Assembly (NCBI RefSeq): GCF_014905555.1
Contig: NZ_BNGS01000004.1
Coordinates: 558,001-622,000 of the forward strand
DNA length: 64,000 bases
From: Streptomyces sp. Y2F8-2
GTDB taxonomy: Bacteria; Actinomycetota; Actinomycetes; Streptomycetales; Streptomycetaceae
Direction of reading: 5' to 3'
Positions 44,699 through 55,648 of the stretch are shown piece after piece. The notes under the pieces were generated by a model. It was not told where the DNA came from. It was given only the letters and a program-made list of their open reading frames with translations, and made no database searches. A program made the position numbers and the translations under genes. Position 1 is the first letter of the stretch. Each line of letters begins with the position of its first letter.

Positions 44699-45454
44699 AT
44701 GCCAGGGGCCGGGGCAGGACCTGAGTGGGGGAGCGGGGATCTCCGCGGAATCCTCTTCGACGTCGACGACACCCTCGTTGATCAGTCGACCAGTACCCAC
44801 GACGCGCTGGTCACCCATTTGATCGACTCGGATCTGCTCGAAGGGTTTTCGAGTGCCGATGAGGCGGTCGTGACCTGGCGGGAGATCACGGAACACCACT
44901 ACGCTCGTTATCTCGCGGGCGAACTGACTCTTCGCGCGCAACGGCAGGCGCGGGTCCGCGATTTCCTGACCCGGGCCGGTGTGAGGGGTGCCCGTGACCT
45001 GTCCGACGAAGCCGCCTCCGCCTGGTACTCGGGTTATGAGGCGCACAAACACAGTGGTTACTTCGCGTCCGCGGACGCCGCACCCACCCTCGAACAGCTT
45101 GCGGCGCACTACCGGCTCGGCATCGTTTCGAACTCCTCGCTCGCCCACCAGACGGAGAAGCTCGACAACGTCGGCCTGTTGGGATACTTCGGGGACGCCG
45201 TCGTGTGCGCCCGGCAGCACGGGGCCGCCAAGCCCTCACCCGGCATCTTCCACGCCGGATGTGCCCTTTTGGGGCTCAAGGCCTGCGAAGTGGCGTATGT
45301 CGGGGACAGCTACCTGACCGACGCTCTGGGGGCCCGTGACGCGGGCCTTAGAGCTGTCTGGCTGAACCGGAGCGGTCAACGCCTTACAGATCCGGCCCCG
45401 GGAGTCCGTACCATCAAGTCGCTGTACGAGCTTCTCGCCGTGCTCACTGACTGA
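44699..45454 (+). CDS. HAD-family hydrolase/phosphatase
   Basis: 251 residues. Motif I is GILFDVDDTLVD, motif II VSNSSLAHQ, the Lys of motif III AKPSPGIFHAG, and motif IV VGDSYLTDALGARDAG, all in order. The cap domain between I and II is alpha-helical (class C1). Such enzymes dephosphorylate sugars, nucleotides or phosphorylated intermediates. It diverges from the phosphoribosyltransferase-like gene, so it may remove a phosphate from that pathway's product; that link is inferred. Confidence 0.88.
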   Translation: MPGAGAGPEWGSGDLRGILFDVDDTLVDQSTSTHDALVTHLIDSDLLEGFSSADEAVVTWREITEHHYARYLAGELTLRAQRQARVRDFLTRAGVRGARDLSDEAASAWYSGYEAHKHSGYFASADAAPTLEQLAAHYRLGIVSNSSLAHQTEKLDNVGLLGYFGDAVVCARQHGAAKPSPGIFHAGCALLGLKACEVAYVGDSYLTDALGARDAGLRAVWLNRSGQRLTDPAPGVRTIKSLYELLAVLTD

Positions 45455-45481
45455 CCGGTCGACGGCCCCAGGGTGTGCCCC

Positions 45482-46321
45482 CTAGTTTCTGCCGCATTCC
45501 CTGAGTCCCAGCGTCCCGCGGAATTCCGGGGCCATGTAAACCTGCGAAACGTAACCTCCGCGGCCGTCGTTCCATGTGCCGTAGAACCAGAGATCCGACG
45601 TCACGCCGTGTGGATTGCGTTCTATTCCGCTGGACGTCATGTCCTCGTTCGTCAGTCGCTCGCCGTGAGCCCAGCAGGAAACGACCACCTTTGCCCCGCT
45701 CCACATGGTTGTCCCCGATAACTCGCAGCCGCGGCGGGCGCAGTGGGAGATCGTCCGGGAGGACATGTAAAGCGGTGTCGTGTCCTCGACCAAGGTCGAC
45801 GGGCCGATCGCCACCTTGTTCTGCACCACGACAGTGGCGAAATCACGCGGCTTGCCGTGCTCGGACGGGATGAGGAGAAGCGCGGCTGCGACGGCGGACA
45901 ACACGGTGAGAAACAGCGCGATCGTCCAGTAGGGCCACACGCGCCGGGTCCCGTCTTCTTCCGGAGGTTCGAGTTCTTTCGGCGGTTCCGGTTCTGCCGG
46001 GGCTTCGAGCGGGAGTTGCCGCGCCCACTTCGGCGCGGTGGCGGAGCCATCGCCGGCCGCCCTGGCGCGCGACAGATCGGTCCAGTATTCACGCCACTCG
46101 CCGACATCGGCACCGCATGCCCCGGCGAAGGCCAGCGTGACCGGGAGGGTGGGCAGTCGCTTCCCCGAAGCCGCCTCTTGCAGGGTACTGATGGAATAGT
46201 CCGTCTTCGCGGCCAGTTGGGCGTACGTCAACCCGGCGTCCGCCCGCACCTGCCTCAACCAGAAAGCCAGCTCGCGCGCCGGTGAACCGTCACGGTCCAG
46301 CCGTATCTCAGGACGAGCCAC
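45482..46321 (-). CDS. XRE-type HTH protein with one transmembrane helix and extracytoplasmic domain
   Basis: 279 residues from a GTG with GGGGGGAC just upstream. HTH at 20-70 (LAFWLRQVRADAGLTYAQLAAKTDYSISTLQEAASGKRLP), acidic Pro/Glu linker (EPEPPKELEPPEEDG), one helix at 145-165 (PYWTIALFLTVLSAVAAALLL), and an outer domain with paired Cys (HCARRGCEL, VSCWAHGE). Streptomyces has many of these; they may couple an envelope signal to DNA binding. Target unknown. Confidence 0.8.
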   Translation of the reverse strand: MARPEIRLDRDGSPARELAFWLRQVRADAGLTYAQLAAKTDYSISTLQEAASGKRLPTLPVTLAFAGACGADVGEWREYWTDLSRARAAGDGSATAPKWARQLPLEAPAEPEPPKELEPPEEDGTRRVWPYWTIALFLTVLSAVAAALLLIPSEHGKPRDFATVVVQNKVAIGPSTLVEDTTPLYMSSRTISHCARRGCELSGTTMWSGAKVVVSCWAHGERLTNEDMTSSGIERNPHGVTSDLWFYGTWNDGRGGYVSQVYMAPEFRGTLGLRECGRN

Positions 46322-47019
46322 AGTCCCCCCAGAGCCCAACCGCCGGTGGCGAAGAGTATCTGCCGGGCACTCGCGGATTGTCCAGCATGCCGACACGTGT
46401 ACCCGTACGGCCCTTTAGAGCCGGATTTGGGTCGAGATCGCGACCGGTGGCGAGGTGGTACGCGTCTCGTACGGAGGCGGCCGTGCCGGCTGGTGAGGCG
46501 GATTCGGCCGACATCTGATGATTCGGAGTGCCGCCTGTCCGATCACGCGGAGTGCCCGTCCTGTGACGGGACGCAGGTCACCGCACAGAGGATTTCAGTG
46601 CCCTGGTCGACGACGTGCAACGGCCGTCCGACACCCATCCAACCCCAATCGTCACGTTCGGTGGCACGCAGGCGTCCAACTGGCCCGGGACGAACGTCTT
46701 CCTGTCGGCGGATCAGTGGCCGACAACGGCCGGCAACGGGCACACCGGCCAGCCGTGTTTCGTTCTCGCGCCGCCATCCGTCACCAGGTCGCTGCCCTTG
46801 CCCGCACCCTGCGACCAGCTGCTGGGCCGGTGCACCAGTCACATCGGCGAGAGCAGATGGCATGAACGCCACCAGCCGCTGCCGATGGGCGAGCAGGCGG
46901 CCGAAACCTCCCTGGTCTGCGCCTGCCGGAGGCTTCCGGCTGCCCACCATCCGCGCGAAGTACCCGGGCCTGGCCGGACAGGCCGCCCAAGCCGATGAGA
47001 GCCGACCGGGACGTTGGGA
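46322..47019. other. Approximately 700-base region without a supported gene
   Basis: Several frames are open but none has both start signal and domain. A plus-strand stretch near 46615-46800 (IVTFGGTQASNWPG, LSADQW) has protein-like composition and may be a relic. Promoter of the minus-strand HTH gene lies at the left end. Confidence 0.35.
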
Positions 47020-49212
<2,193 letters not shown>

Positions 49213-49381
49213 GCCCGTCCTTCTTTCTGTCTCGGTTTCGTTCTGCCGGCTGCCGCTCTTGACGTCGTCGGCTTTGCTGGTGTCGAGCACGTCGACCCAC
49301 GCGATCAGCGCGCCATGGCGCCCACCGGCTGGAAAATGCGCTGGGCCGCGTCCGTATGGTCGCGCACCTCAGGCCACACCT

Positions 49382-50030
49382 CTATGAAACACGCAGAGCA
49401 CCCCACATGACAGATGTGAAAGAAGGCTCGGCCTTTCTGCCTCCGTGCCGATTTCCGATGCAAGGCGAATCGAGGCGCAGCAGGTCGGGTGGCGCCTCGT
49501 CGAAGAGCAGCCGCTTGCCGCTCGCCGGGTCGGTCACCGTCTCCGGCTGCCGCACGCCGAAGAACCAGGGCGGACGGTCCCCGGCGGCCTCGATACGCCT
49601 GCGGATGCGCACCATCTCCTGGCGGAACCCAACTGCCTCGTCGACCAGCCAGCGCCCCTGCGGCCCGTCCATCATCGCGGTGGCCACGTCCAGCGAGGCG
49701 ATCATCGGATACAGCGGCGAGGTCGTGCCGTGCATCATCAGCGTCTCGTTGAACCGGTCGTGCTCCACCGGTGCCCTGGGCGCGGGCCTGATGTGGACCA
49801 TGGCGCCCTGCGAGAGTGCGGCCAGCAGCTTGTGGGTGGACTGAGTGGCGAAGACGGTGGGCCGTTCAAGGCCGGGAAGTTCTCCGGCCCCACTGACACC
49901 CCGTAACGACCGACGTACAGAGGGTGGCAGCGTGCATAGGCGAACCACGCCTCGTCGTAGTGGAGCCGGGGCGTCGTGTCGGCGAACGCCCGTGCCGCCG
50001 CGACGGCGTCACAGCACAGGCCGAAGGCAC
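49382..50030 (-). pseudogene. Orn/Lys/Arg decarboxylase fragment, frameshifted
   Basis: One frame gives HYDEAWFAYARCHPLYVGRYGV; after a shift near 49870 another continues PTVFATQSTHKLLAALSQGA with the PLP Lys, then MMHGTTSPLYPMIASLDVATAMMDGPQGRWL. Both the N-terminal third and the C-terminal domain are missing, so the gene is dead. Confidence 0.8.
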
Positions 50031-50210
50031 GGCAACGACGGCGTCAGCCCCGAGGCACGCGGGAATGGCCGGACGCCAGTGGATCCGGCCGCTATCCTCG
50101 GCCACTTCGGCGCACGGGGTGACGCACGACGTCGTGCAGGATGAACGCGACGCGCTCGGCCGAGGTCATCGAGAGGGCATCTGATCCATGAAGAGGTCCT
50201 GACGGCGCCG

Positions 50211-51104
50211 TCAGCGCCGCGCGGTCGCGGAGACGTCCTCGTCCGTCGAGCCCTTGCAGGCGGCCACGCTGCCCAGCAGGCGCAGCGCCGCCTCGGAGGG
50301 CGAGCCGGGCTCGGCGGTGTAGGCGATCAGCCGCTGTCCGGACGTACCGGGGATGACGAGGTTCTCGAAGCTGAGGTCCATCACGCCGACGAGTGGATGG
50401 TGCAGCCGCTTCACGCCCGAGGTGCAGGTGCGCACCGGGTGCCGCGCCCAGCGGGAGGCGAACTCGTCGCACTGGACGGTGAGCCGGCCGACGAGCTCGG
50501 CCAACCGGCGGTCGTCCGGGTGGCGGCCGGCCACCAGGCGCAGGGAGGCGACGGCGAGCTGTGCTTCTTCGTTCCAGTCGGCGTACAGCTGGCGGTACTG
50601 CTCGTCCAGGAAGAGCATCCGCGTCAGGTTGGGGCGGTTGCCCGGGGTGTCGGGGCTGTCGGACGGCAGGTGTCCGGCGAGCAGGGCGTGGCCCAGCACG
50701 TTCCAGGCGAGGACGTCGTTGCGGCGGTCCAGGACGAGCGCCGGCACGTCCGTCATCGCGGCCAGCAGCTGGCGTGCGGAGGCGCTGGCGTGCTCCACCC
50801 GCAGCGGTGCCGGCCGGGACGCTGCGGAGGGGCGGGCCAGGACCTTCAGGTGCGCGGTCTCGTCCTCGGTGAGCCGCAGGGTGCGGGCGATCGCGTCCAG
50901 CACGGCGTCCGAGGCGCTCGTGGCACGGCCCTGTTCGAGGCGGGTGTAGTGGGTGATGCTGACGCCGGCGAGCATGGCCAGCTCCTCCCTGCGCAGCCCG
51001 GTGACGCGGCGGCGGGTCGGATGCGGCGTGATGCCGACGGCCTCGGGCCGGAGTGCGGCACGGCGGGACTTGAGGAAGTCTCCCAGCTCGGACGGAGCGT
51101 CCAT
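50211..51104 (-). CDS. XRE-type HTH regulator with MmyB-like ligand domain
   Basis: 297 residues. HTH VTGLRREELAMLAGVSITHYTRLEQGRAT, then the MmyB domain (DVPALVLDRRNDVLAWNVLGHALL, LYADWNEEAQLAVASLRLVAGRHP, HPLVGVMDLSFENLVIP). It is divergent from a DHA2-type exporter; between them lies a perfect 27-bp palindrome, the likely site for repression. Ligand probably the drug or metabolite exported. Confidence 0.9.
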   Translation of the reverse strand: MDAPSELGDFLKSRRAALRPEAVGITPHPTRRRVTGLRREELAMLAGVSITHYTRLEQGRATSASDAVLDAIARTLRLTEDETAHLKVLARPSAASRPAPLRVEHASASARQLLAAMTDVPALVLDRRNDVLAWNVLGHALLAGHLPSDSPDTPGNRPNLTRMLFLDEQYRQLYADWNEEAQLAVASLRLVAGRHPDDRRLAELVGRLTVQCDEFASRWARHPVRTCTSGVKRLHHPLVGVMDLSFENLVIPGTSGQRLIAYTAEPGSPSEAALRLLGSVAACKGSTDEDVSATARR

Positions 51105-51225
51105 CGATGCCTCCCGTGTCGTACGTGCTCGGCCGCGCGGCCGAGCGGGCGCCGGGCGACGGTGCTTGCGGTCGTGAGCGGCTCTTCGTCCATGATGCCC
51201 GCAGGCTCCGGCAGTTGGGAGCGGT

Positions 51226-51252
51226 AAGGGTGGTCATGAGATGACCACCCTT
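51226..51252. promoter_or_regulatory. Perfect inverted-repeat operator, HTH/MFS divergent pair
   Basis: AAGGGTGGTCAT and ATGACCACCCTT, 12-bp perfect arms around GAG. It is centred between the two divergent genes, 110 bases before the exporter start. Strong candidate site for the MmyB-type regulator. Confidence 0.75.
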
Positions 51253-51361
51253 GCGTTGGCTGTGCGAGACAGGGTTCTGGCTGGCCTCCCCGACGCGGAT
51301 GAGTCTCTTTCCCGAGCGGTGCGCAAGACGCCCGTGCTTGAGAGAAAGGGATATCGACGTC

Positions 51362-52825
51362 ATGTCCATCACTGATGCTGAAACCGGCGGGACCGCCGGT
51401 ACCGCCGGTGCCCCTGGTGCGGCCGCCGGTACGGCCCCGGCCGTCCTCACCCCCCGGCTGCGGCTGGTGCTGGTGCTGCTGCTCGCGGCCCAGTTCATGC
51501 TGGCCGTGGACTTCTCCATCCTGAACGTCGCCCTGCCGGTGATCGGCGAGGGCCTCGGCTTCTCCCTGGCGCACCTGCAGTGGATCGGGACCGCGTTCGC
51601 CCTGTGCGCGGCCGGCTTCACCCTGCTGTTCGGACGTGTCGCCGACCTGTTCGGGCGCCGGCGGCTGTTCCTCGGCGGCCTCGCGGTGCTGGGTGTGGCC
51701 TCGCTGGCGGGCGGCCTGGCGCAGAACGCCGAGGTGCTGATCGCGGCGCGGGTCTTCCAGGGGTTGGCCACCGCGGCGGTGACCCCGGCCGGCCTGTCCC
51801 TGCTGACCACGTCGTTCCCCGAGGGGCCGCTGCGTGAGAAGGCCCTCGGCCTGAACGGCGCGCTGATGTCCGCCGGATTCACCACCGGCGCTGTCCTCGG
51901 CGGTCTGCTGACCGACCTGCTGTCGTGGCGATGGGCGTTCTTCATCAACGTGCCCGTCGCCCTCGCCGTCCTCCTTGTCGCACCGACCGTCATCAAGGAG
52001 TCCCGGCCCGACGAGCGCCCGAAGCTGGACGTGCCCGGCGCCGTCAGCGTCACGCTCGGTCTGCTGGCCATCGTCTTCGGCCTCACGCAGGCCGGCGAAC
52101 ACGGCTGGGGGTCGTCCTCGGCGCTGCTGCCCCTGGCCGCCGGAGTCGTGCTGCTCCTGGTCTTCTACGCCGTCGAGCGCAAGGTGGCGGCGCCCTTGGT
52201 ACCGCTCGGCGTGCTCGGCAAGCGGTCGGTGGCTTGGGGCAACCTCGCCGGTCTGATCGCCTTCCTCACCGAGACCTCCCTGGTCTTCCTGCTCACCCTC
52301 TACCTCCAGGAGGTCCTGGGCTTCTCGGCGCTGGCCGCGGGCCTGTCCTTCGGCGTGCTGGGCATCGGCACGGTCGTCGGCGGATCCGTCGCCCCGAAGG
52401 TCATCGGGAGGATCGGCAGCAAGAGCACCCTGATCGCCGGCGGGCTGCTGCAGACGGTGTTCACGGCTGCCCTGCTCGGCCTCGGCGACGAGCGCGGGTG
52501 GATGTGGCTGCTGCTGGTCGCCACCTTCGCCGGTGGCGTCGGGAACATGCTCGTCATCGTCGGTTTCATGGTTACCGCCACGTCCGGGCTGGCCGACCAC
52601 GAACAGGGCCTGGCCACCGGGCTGGCCACCATGACGCAGCAGATCGGCATCACCATGGGCACGCCCCTCATGAGCGCCATCGCCACCGCCGCGATGACCG
52701 GCACCGGCGCCTCGGCCGTTCTCGGCGGCCTGAAGGTCGCGATCGCGGTGAACGCTGCGCTCGTGCTCCTGGGTGCGCTCATCAGCGCCGGCTTCCTGCG
52801 CGGTGCCGCCTCCCGTGCGCGCTAA
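51362..52825 (+). CDS. MFS multidrug exporter, DHA2 (14-helix) type
   Basis: 487 residues, about 14 helices. DHA2 motif A is GRVADLFGRRRLFL after helix 2; early ones read LLLAAQFMLAVDFSILNVALPVIG, and motif C-like GAVLGGLLTDLLSWRWAFFINVPVAL follows. Proton-driven export of hydrophobic drugs or secondary metabolites; substrate unknown. ATG follows a GAAAGGGAT-type site. Expression is likely controlled by the divergent MmyB-type regulator. Confidence 0.92.
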   Translation: MSITDAETGGTAGTAGAPGAAAGTAPAVLTPRLRLVLVLLLAAQFMLAVDFSILNVALPVIGEGLGFSLAHLQWIGTAFALCAAGFTLLFGRVADLFGRRRLFLGGLAVLGVASLAGGLAQNAEVLIAARVFQGLATAAVTPAGLSLLTTSFPEGPLREKALGLNGALMSAGFTTGAVLGGLLTDLLSWRWAFFINVPVALAVLLVAPTVIKESRPDERPKLDVPGAVSVTLGLLAIVFGLTQAGEHGWGSSSALLPLAAGVVLLLVFYAVERKVAAPLVPLGVLGKRSVAWGNLAGLIAFLTETSLVFLLTLYLQEVLGFSALAAGLSFGVLGIGTVVGGSVAPKVIGRIGSKSTLIAGGLLQTVFTAALLGLGDERGWMWLLLVATFAGGVGNMLVIVGFMVTATSGLADHEQGLATGLATMTQQIGITMGTPLMSAIATAAMTGTGASAVLGGLKVAIAVNAALVLLGALISAGFLRGAASRAR

Positions 52826-53170
52826 CGCCCGGCGGTACGTGCCGCACGACGACCGTCCTGGCCGCCGCGAGGCCGTCGCGGCCCGCCCGGACGGCCGTCG
52901 GCTCGGTGGGCCCGCCTGGGAGGCGCGAAATCATCGGCGGCACGCACACGCCGGCAACACCCGGCTCACCACCCGGATCAGACGCCGCCACCAAGCGCAC
53001 CGCCATCGAACACCGCTTCCTGCCCGCGACCTACAAGGGGTGAGGCGAGGCTGACAACTCGCCGACGCCCGTGCGGCTGTGCGCGTACTGCCGACGCAGG
53101 CGCCCCCTTGCAGGCAGCACGGCAGCCGCCGCAAGTCGCCCGGGCCGGCAGACTTGCCCTCGGTCGAAGC
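52826..53170. other. 345-base region without a supported gene
   Basis: Region between the exporter and the minus-strand regulator. Open frames are shadows. A 15-bp tandem repeat follows immediately. Confidence 0.4.
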
Positions 53171-53215
53171 CTGAGAAGGCTCGGCCTGAGAGGGCTCGGC
53201 CTGAGAGGGCTCAAC
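53171..53215. repeat. Three-copy 15-bp tandem repeat (CTGAGAGGGCTCGGC)
   Basis: CTGAGAAGGCTCGGC, CTGAGAGGGCTCGGC and CTGAGAGGGCTCAAC follow directly. It is intergenic, downstream of the MmyB-type regulator that ends at 53245. The unit being a multiple of three may simply reflect slippage. Confidence 0.9.
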
Positions 53216-53244
53216 GGCCTGCTGAAGACACCCTGATCACCCGC

Positions 53245-54147
53245 TCAGTGCAGCCGGTCGGTGGGCTTCGCCTGGACGGGAGTGGCTGCCAGGCTGGCGA
53301 GGAGCTTGAGGCGCTCTTCGGAGGTGCTGCCCGGTTCGGTGGTGTAGAGGCTCAGGTCGTGCACGGTCCGGTGAGACACGGGCAGGCCCAGAGACTGGTA
53401 GGTCAGCTCCAGAAGGCCGACCTCGGGGTGTTGCAGCCGCTTGATGCCCTCGTGGCGGATACGGACGTCGTGTGCCGCCCACATGGTGCGGAAATCGGCG
53501 CTGAGCGTGGACAGTTCGCCGATCAGCTCGCGAAGGGCCCGATCATGCGGCTCACGCCCGGCCTCGGCACGCAGCAACGCGACGGTGGCGGCGGCGCCGG
53601 TGTCCCAGTCGACGAAGAAGTCCTGTGAGCCAGGGTCGAGGAAGTGGTAGCGGGCGAAGTTGGGACGGCCGCGTTTGTCGGTGGTGCGGCTGTCGAACAT
53701 CGGCGCGTGCAGGGCCCTGCCGAGCGCGTTGTGGGCGATGACGTCCAGGCGGCCGTTGCGTACGAAGGCTGCGGACATCGTGATGGAGTCGAGCAACCAC
53801 TGGATGCGGGGCGGGACTTCGACGTCCTTGCGGCGGGACGGCGTGCGGCGTGCGGGCCGGGCGGCGCGGGCCAGGTCGAACAGATAGGTGCGCTCGTCCT
53901 CGTCCAACTGCAAGGCATTGGCGACCGCGGCCAGCACGTCCTCGGACACTCCGCTGATATGGCCCTTCTCCAGCCGGGTGTACCACTCGGTGCTCACCCC
54001 GGCCAGCACGGCGACCTCCTCACGCCGCAGTCCCGGGACCCGGCGGCGGCCGCTGGTGGGCAGCCCGGCGTGCTCGGGGGTGATCTTCGCGCGGCGGCTG
54101 GCAAGAAAGTCCCGGATCTGCGCACGGTGATCGCTTCGGTCGTCCAC
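53245..54147 (-). CDS. XRE-type HTH regulator with MmyB-like ligand domain
   Basis: 300 residues from GTG 54147; GTG 54156 and longer starts are possible. HTH VPGLRREEVAVLAGVSTEWYTRLEKGHIS; ligand domain includes SAAFVRNGRLDVIAHNALGRALH, DFFVDWDTGAAATVALLRAEAGREP and HPEVGLLELTYQSLGLP. Divergent from a DHA1-type exporter. Third member of this type in the window, again next to an efflux gene. Confidence 0.88.
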   Translation of the reverse strand: MDDRSDHRAQIRDFLASRRAKITPEHAGLPTSGRRRVPGLRREEVAVLAGVSTEWYTRLEKGHISGVSEDVLAAVANALQLDEDERTYLFDLARAARPARRTPSRRKDVEVPPRIQWLLDSITMSAAFVRNGRLDVIAHNALGRALHAPMFDSRTTDKRGRPNFARYHFLDPGSQDFFVDWDTGAAATVALLRAEAGREPHDRALRELIGELSTLSADFRTMWAAHDVRIRHEGIKRLQHPEVGLLELTYQSLGLPVSHRTVHDLSLYTTEPGSTSEERLKLLASLAATPVQAKPTDRLH

Positions 54148-54167
54148 GCAATCCACGGTAGCCAGCG

Positions 54168-54201
54168 AGGGGCGGCAAGGGAGGTCGAGCTTGTCCCCCC
54201 T
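54168..54201. promoter_or_regulatory. Imperfect inverted repeat and TATAAA upstream of DHA1 exporter
   Basis: AGGGGCGGCAAG and CTTGTCCCCCCT match at 10 of 12 positions around a 10-base spacer. TATAAA (54201-54206) overlaps the right arm and could be a -10. Suits operator control by the divergent regulator. Confidence 0.45.
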
Positions 54202-54280
54202 ATAAACACGACCTTCTCCACCTGCGCCGACTCCGGTCTCCTGGGACACGTACCCCGATCACGACCCACGGAGATGAACC

Positions 54281-55567
54281 TTGAGCTCGCGAGGAGGAAC
54301 CCTCCACGCCCCCGCCGAAGCACGGGCCGAGCAGCCTCAGCAGGCGGCGCCCTCCCGTCTTCCGCTCGTCGTGTACGTGCTCGCGCTGGGCACGTTCCTG
54401 ATGGGCACCACCGAGTTCGTCGTGGCCGGCCTGCTGCCCGAGATCGCGAGAGACCTGCAGGTCAGCGTCGCCCAGACCGGCCTGATGATCACCGTCTTCG
54501 CCATCGGGATGATCGTGGGCGCGCCATTGACGGCGATGCTCACGCTGCGGCTGCCCACACGGCTGACCCTGATGCTCGCCCTGGGCGTCTTCGCCGCAGG
54601 TCACGTCGCCGTTGCCGCCGGCTCCAGCTTCACCCTGCTGCTCGCGGCCCGCTTCCTGACCGCGATCGCCACCGGTGCCTTCTGGGCCGTGGCCAACGTG
54701 GCGGCCACCCGCGCCGCGGGCCCGGCCGCCGGCGCCCGCGCCCTCGGCGTCGTCGGGGCCGGCGCCATGCTCGCCAACGTCGTCGGCGTGCCGCTGGGCG
54801 CGTTCACCGGCCAGATCATGGGCTGGCGCAGCCCGTTCTGCGCCCTGGCAGCCCTGGCCACCGCGGCCGTCCCACTGATCGCCCGCACCGTCCCGCACGA
54901 CGGCCCGGCCCAGCACACGGGATCCGTCCGCTCCGAGCTGACCGCGCTGCGCTCCGGCCGCCTGTGGCTGGTCGTGGCCGCCTGCGCCACCACCACGGGG
55001 GGCGTCCTGGCCGCGTACTCCTACATCGCGCCGCTGCTGACCGACCGCACCGGTCTGGCCTCCGGTCTGGTGCCGCTGGTCCTCGTCGGCTTCGGCCTCG
55101 GCGCCCTCCTCGGCTCGATCGTCGGCGGCCGTCTGGGCGACCGCCGCCCCCACACGGTGACCATCGCCGCCGCCGCAGGAGCCACCCTCCTGCTGCTCGC
55201 GATCGTCCTGCTGGCCGGCTCCGCCCGCGCCACGGTCGTCCTGGTCTCCCTGCTCGGCTTCTTCGGCCTCGGCGCCAATCCGGTCCTGATGGCCCTGGCC
55301 GTCCGCTACGCCGGTAAAGCACCCACACTGGCCTCCGCGCTGACCGTCTCGGCGTTCAACCTCGGCACCGCAATCGGCTCTGGGATCGCCGGCCACGCCC
55401 TCGACTCCGGCATGGGCTCCACCGGGCCCGCCGTGGTCGGCACCGCCATCGCCGCACTGACCCTGATCCCCACCACCGTCCTCGCCCTGAACCGCCACCG
55501 GCGGGCTGCGGCGTGCGGCTCGGCGGGCCTTCCGAGTGCGCCCGCCGACCGTGCCGATCAGGCTTGA
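54281..55567 (+). CDS. MFS exporter, DHA1 (12-helix) type
   Basis: 428 residues from TTG 54281 with GGAGAT upstream. About 12 helices: early ones read VLALGTFLMGTTEFVVAGLLPEIARDL, typical of Cmx/AraJ-like antiporters, then GMIVGAPLTAMLTLRLPTR and GVVGAGAMLANVVGVPLGAF. Proton-coupled drug or sugar-efflux family; substrate unknown. Likely controlled by the divergent MmyB-type regulator. The ADH gene follows 80 bases later. Confidence 0.9.
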   Translation: MSSRGGTLHAPAEARAEQPQQAAPSRLPLVVYVLALGTFLMGTTEFVVAGLLPEIARDLQVSVAQTGLMITVFAIGMIVGAPLTAMLTLRLPTRLTLMLALGVFAAGHVAVAAGSSFTLLLAARFLTAIATGAFWAVANVAATRAAGPAAGARALGVVGAGAMLANVVGVPLGAFTGQIMGWRSPFCALAALATAAVPLIARTVPHDGPAQHTGSVRSELTALRSGRLWLVVAACATTTGGVLAAYSYIAPLLTDRTGLASGLVPLVLVGFGLGALLGSIVGGRLGDRRPHTVTIAAAAGATLLLLAIVLLAGSARATVVLVSLLGFFGLGANPVLMALAVRYAGKAPTLASALTVSAFNLGTAIGSGIAGHALDSGMGSTGPAVVGTAIAALTLIPTTVLALNRHRRAAACGSAGLPSAPADRADQA

Positions 55568-55648
55568 GACCAGCCAGGGCGCGCACTCGCCCATGAACCA
55601 CCGACAGCACCGTTCGAAACACACCATCACCGCACTGGAGAGCACCTC

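Noticed and set aside
44339..45220. N-terminal extension of the phosphoribosyltransferase-like gene
   Set aside because: It runs antisense through the HAD gene; the GTG with AAGGGAG at 44338 explains the start better.
53171..53215. CRISPR-like repeats
   Set aside because: Units are directly adjacent with no spacers, and no cas gene is present.
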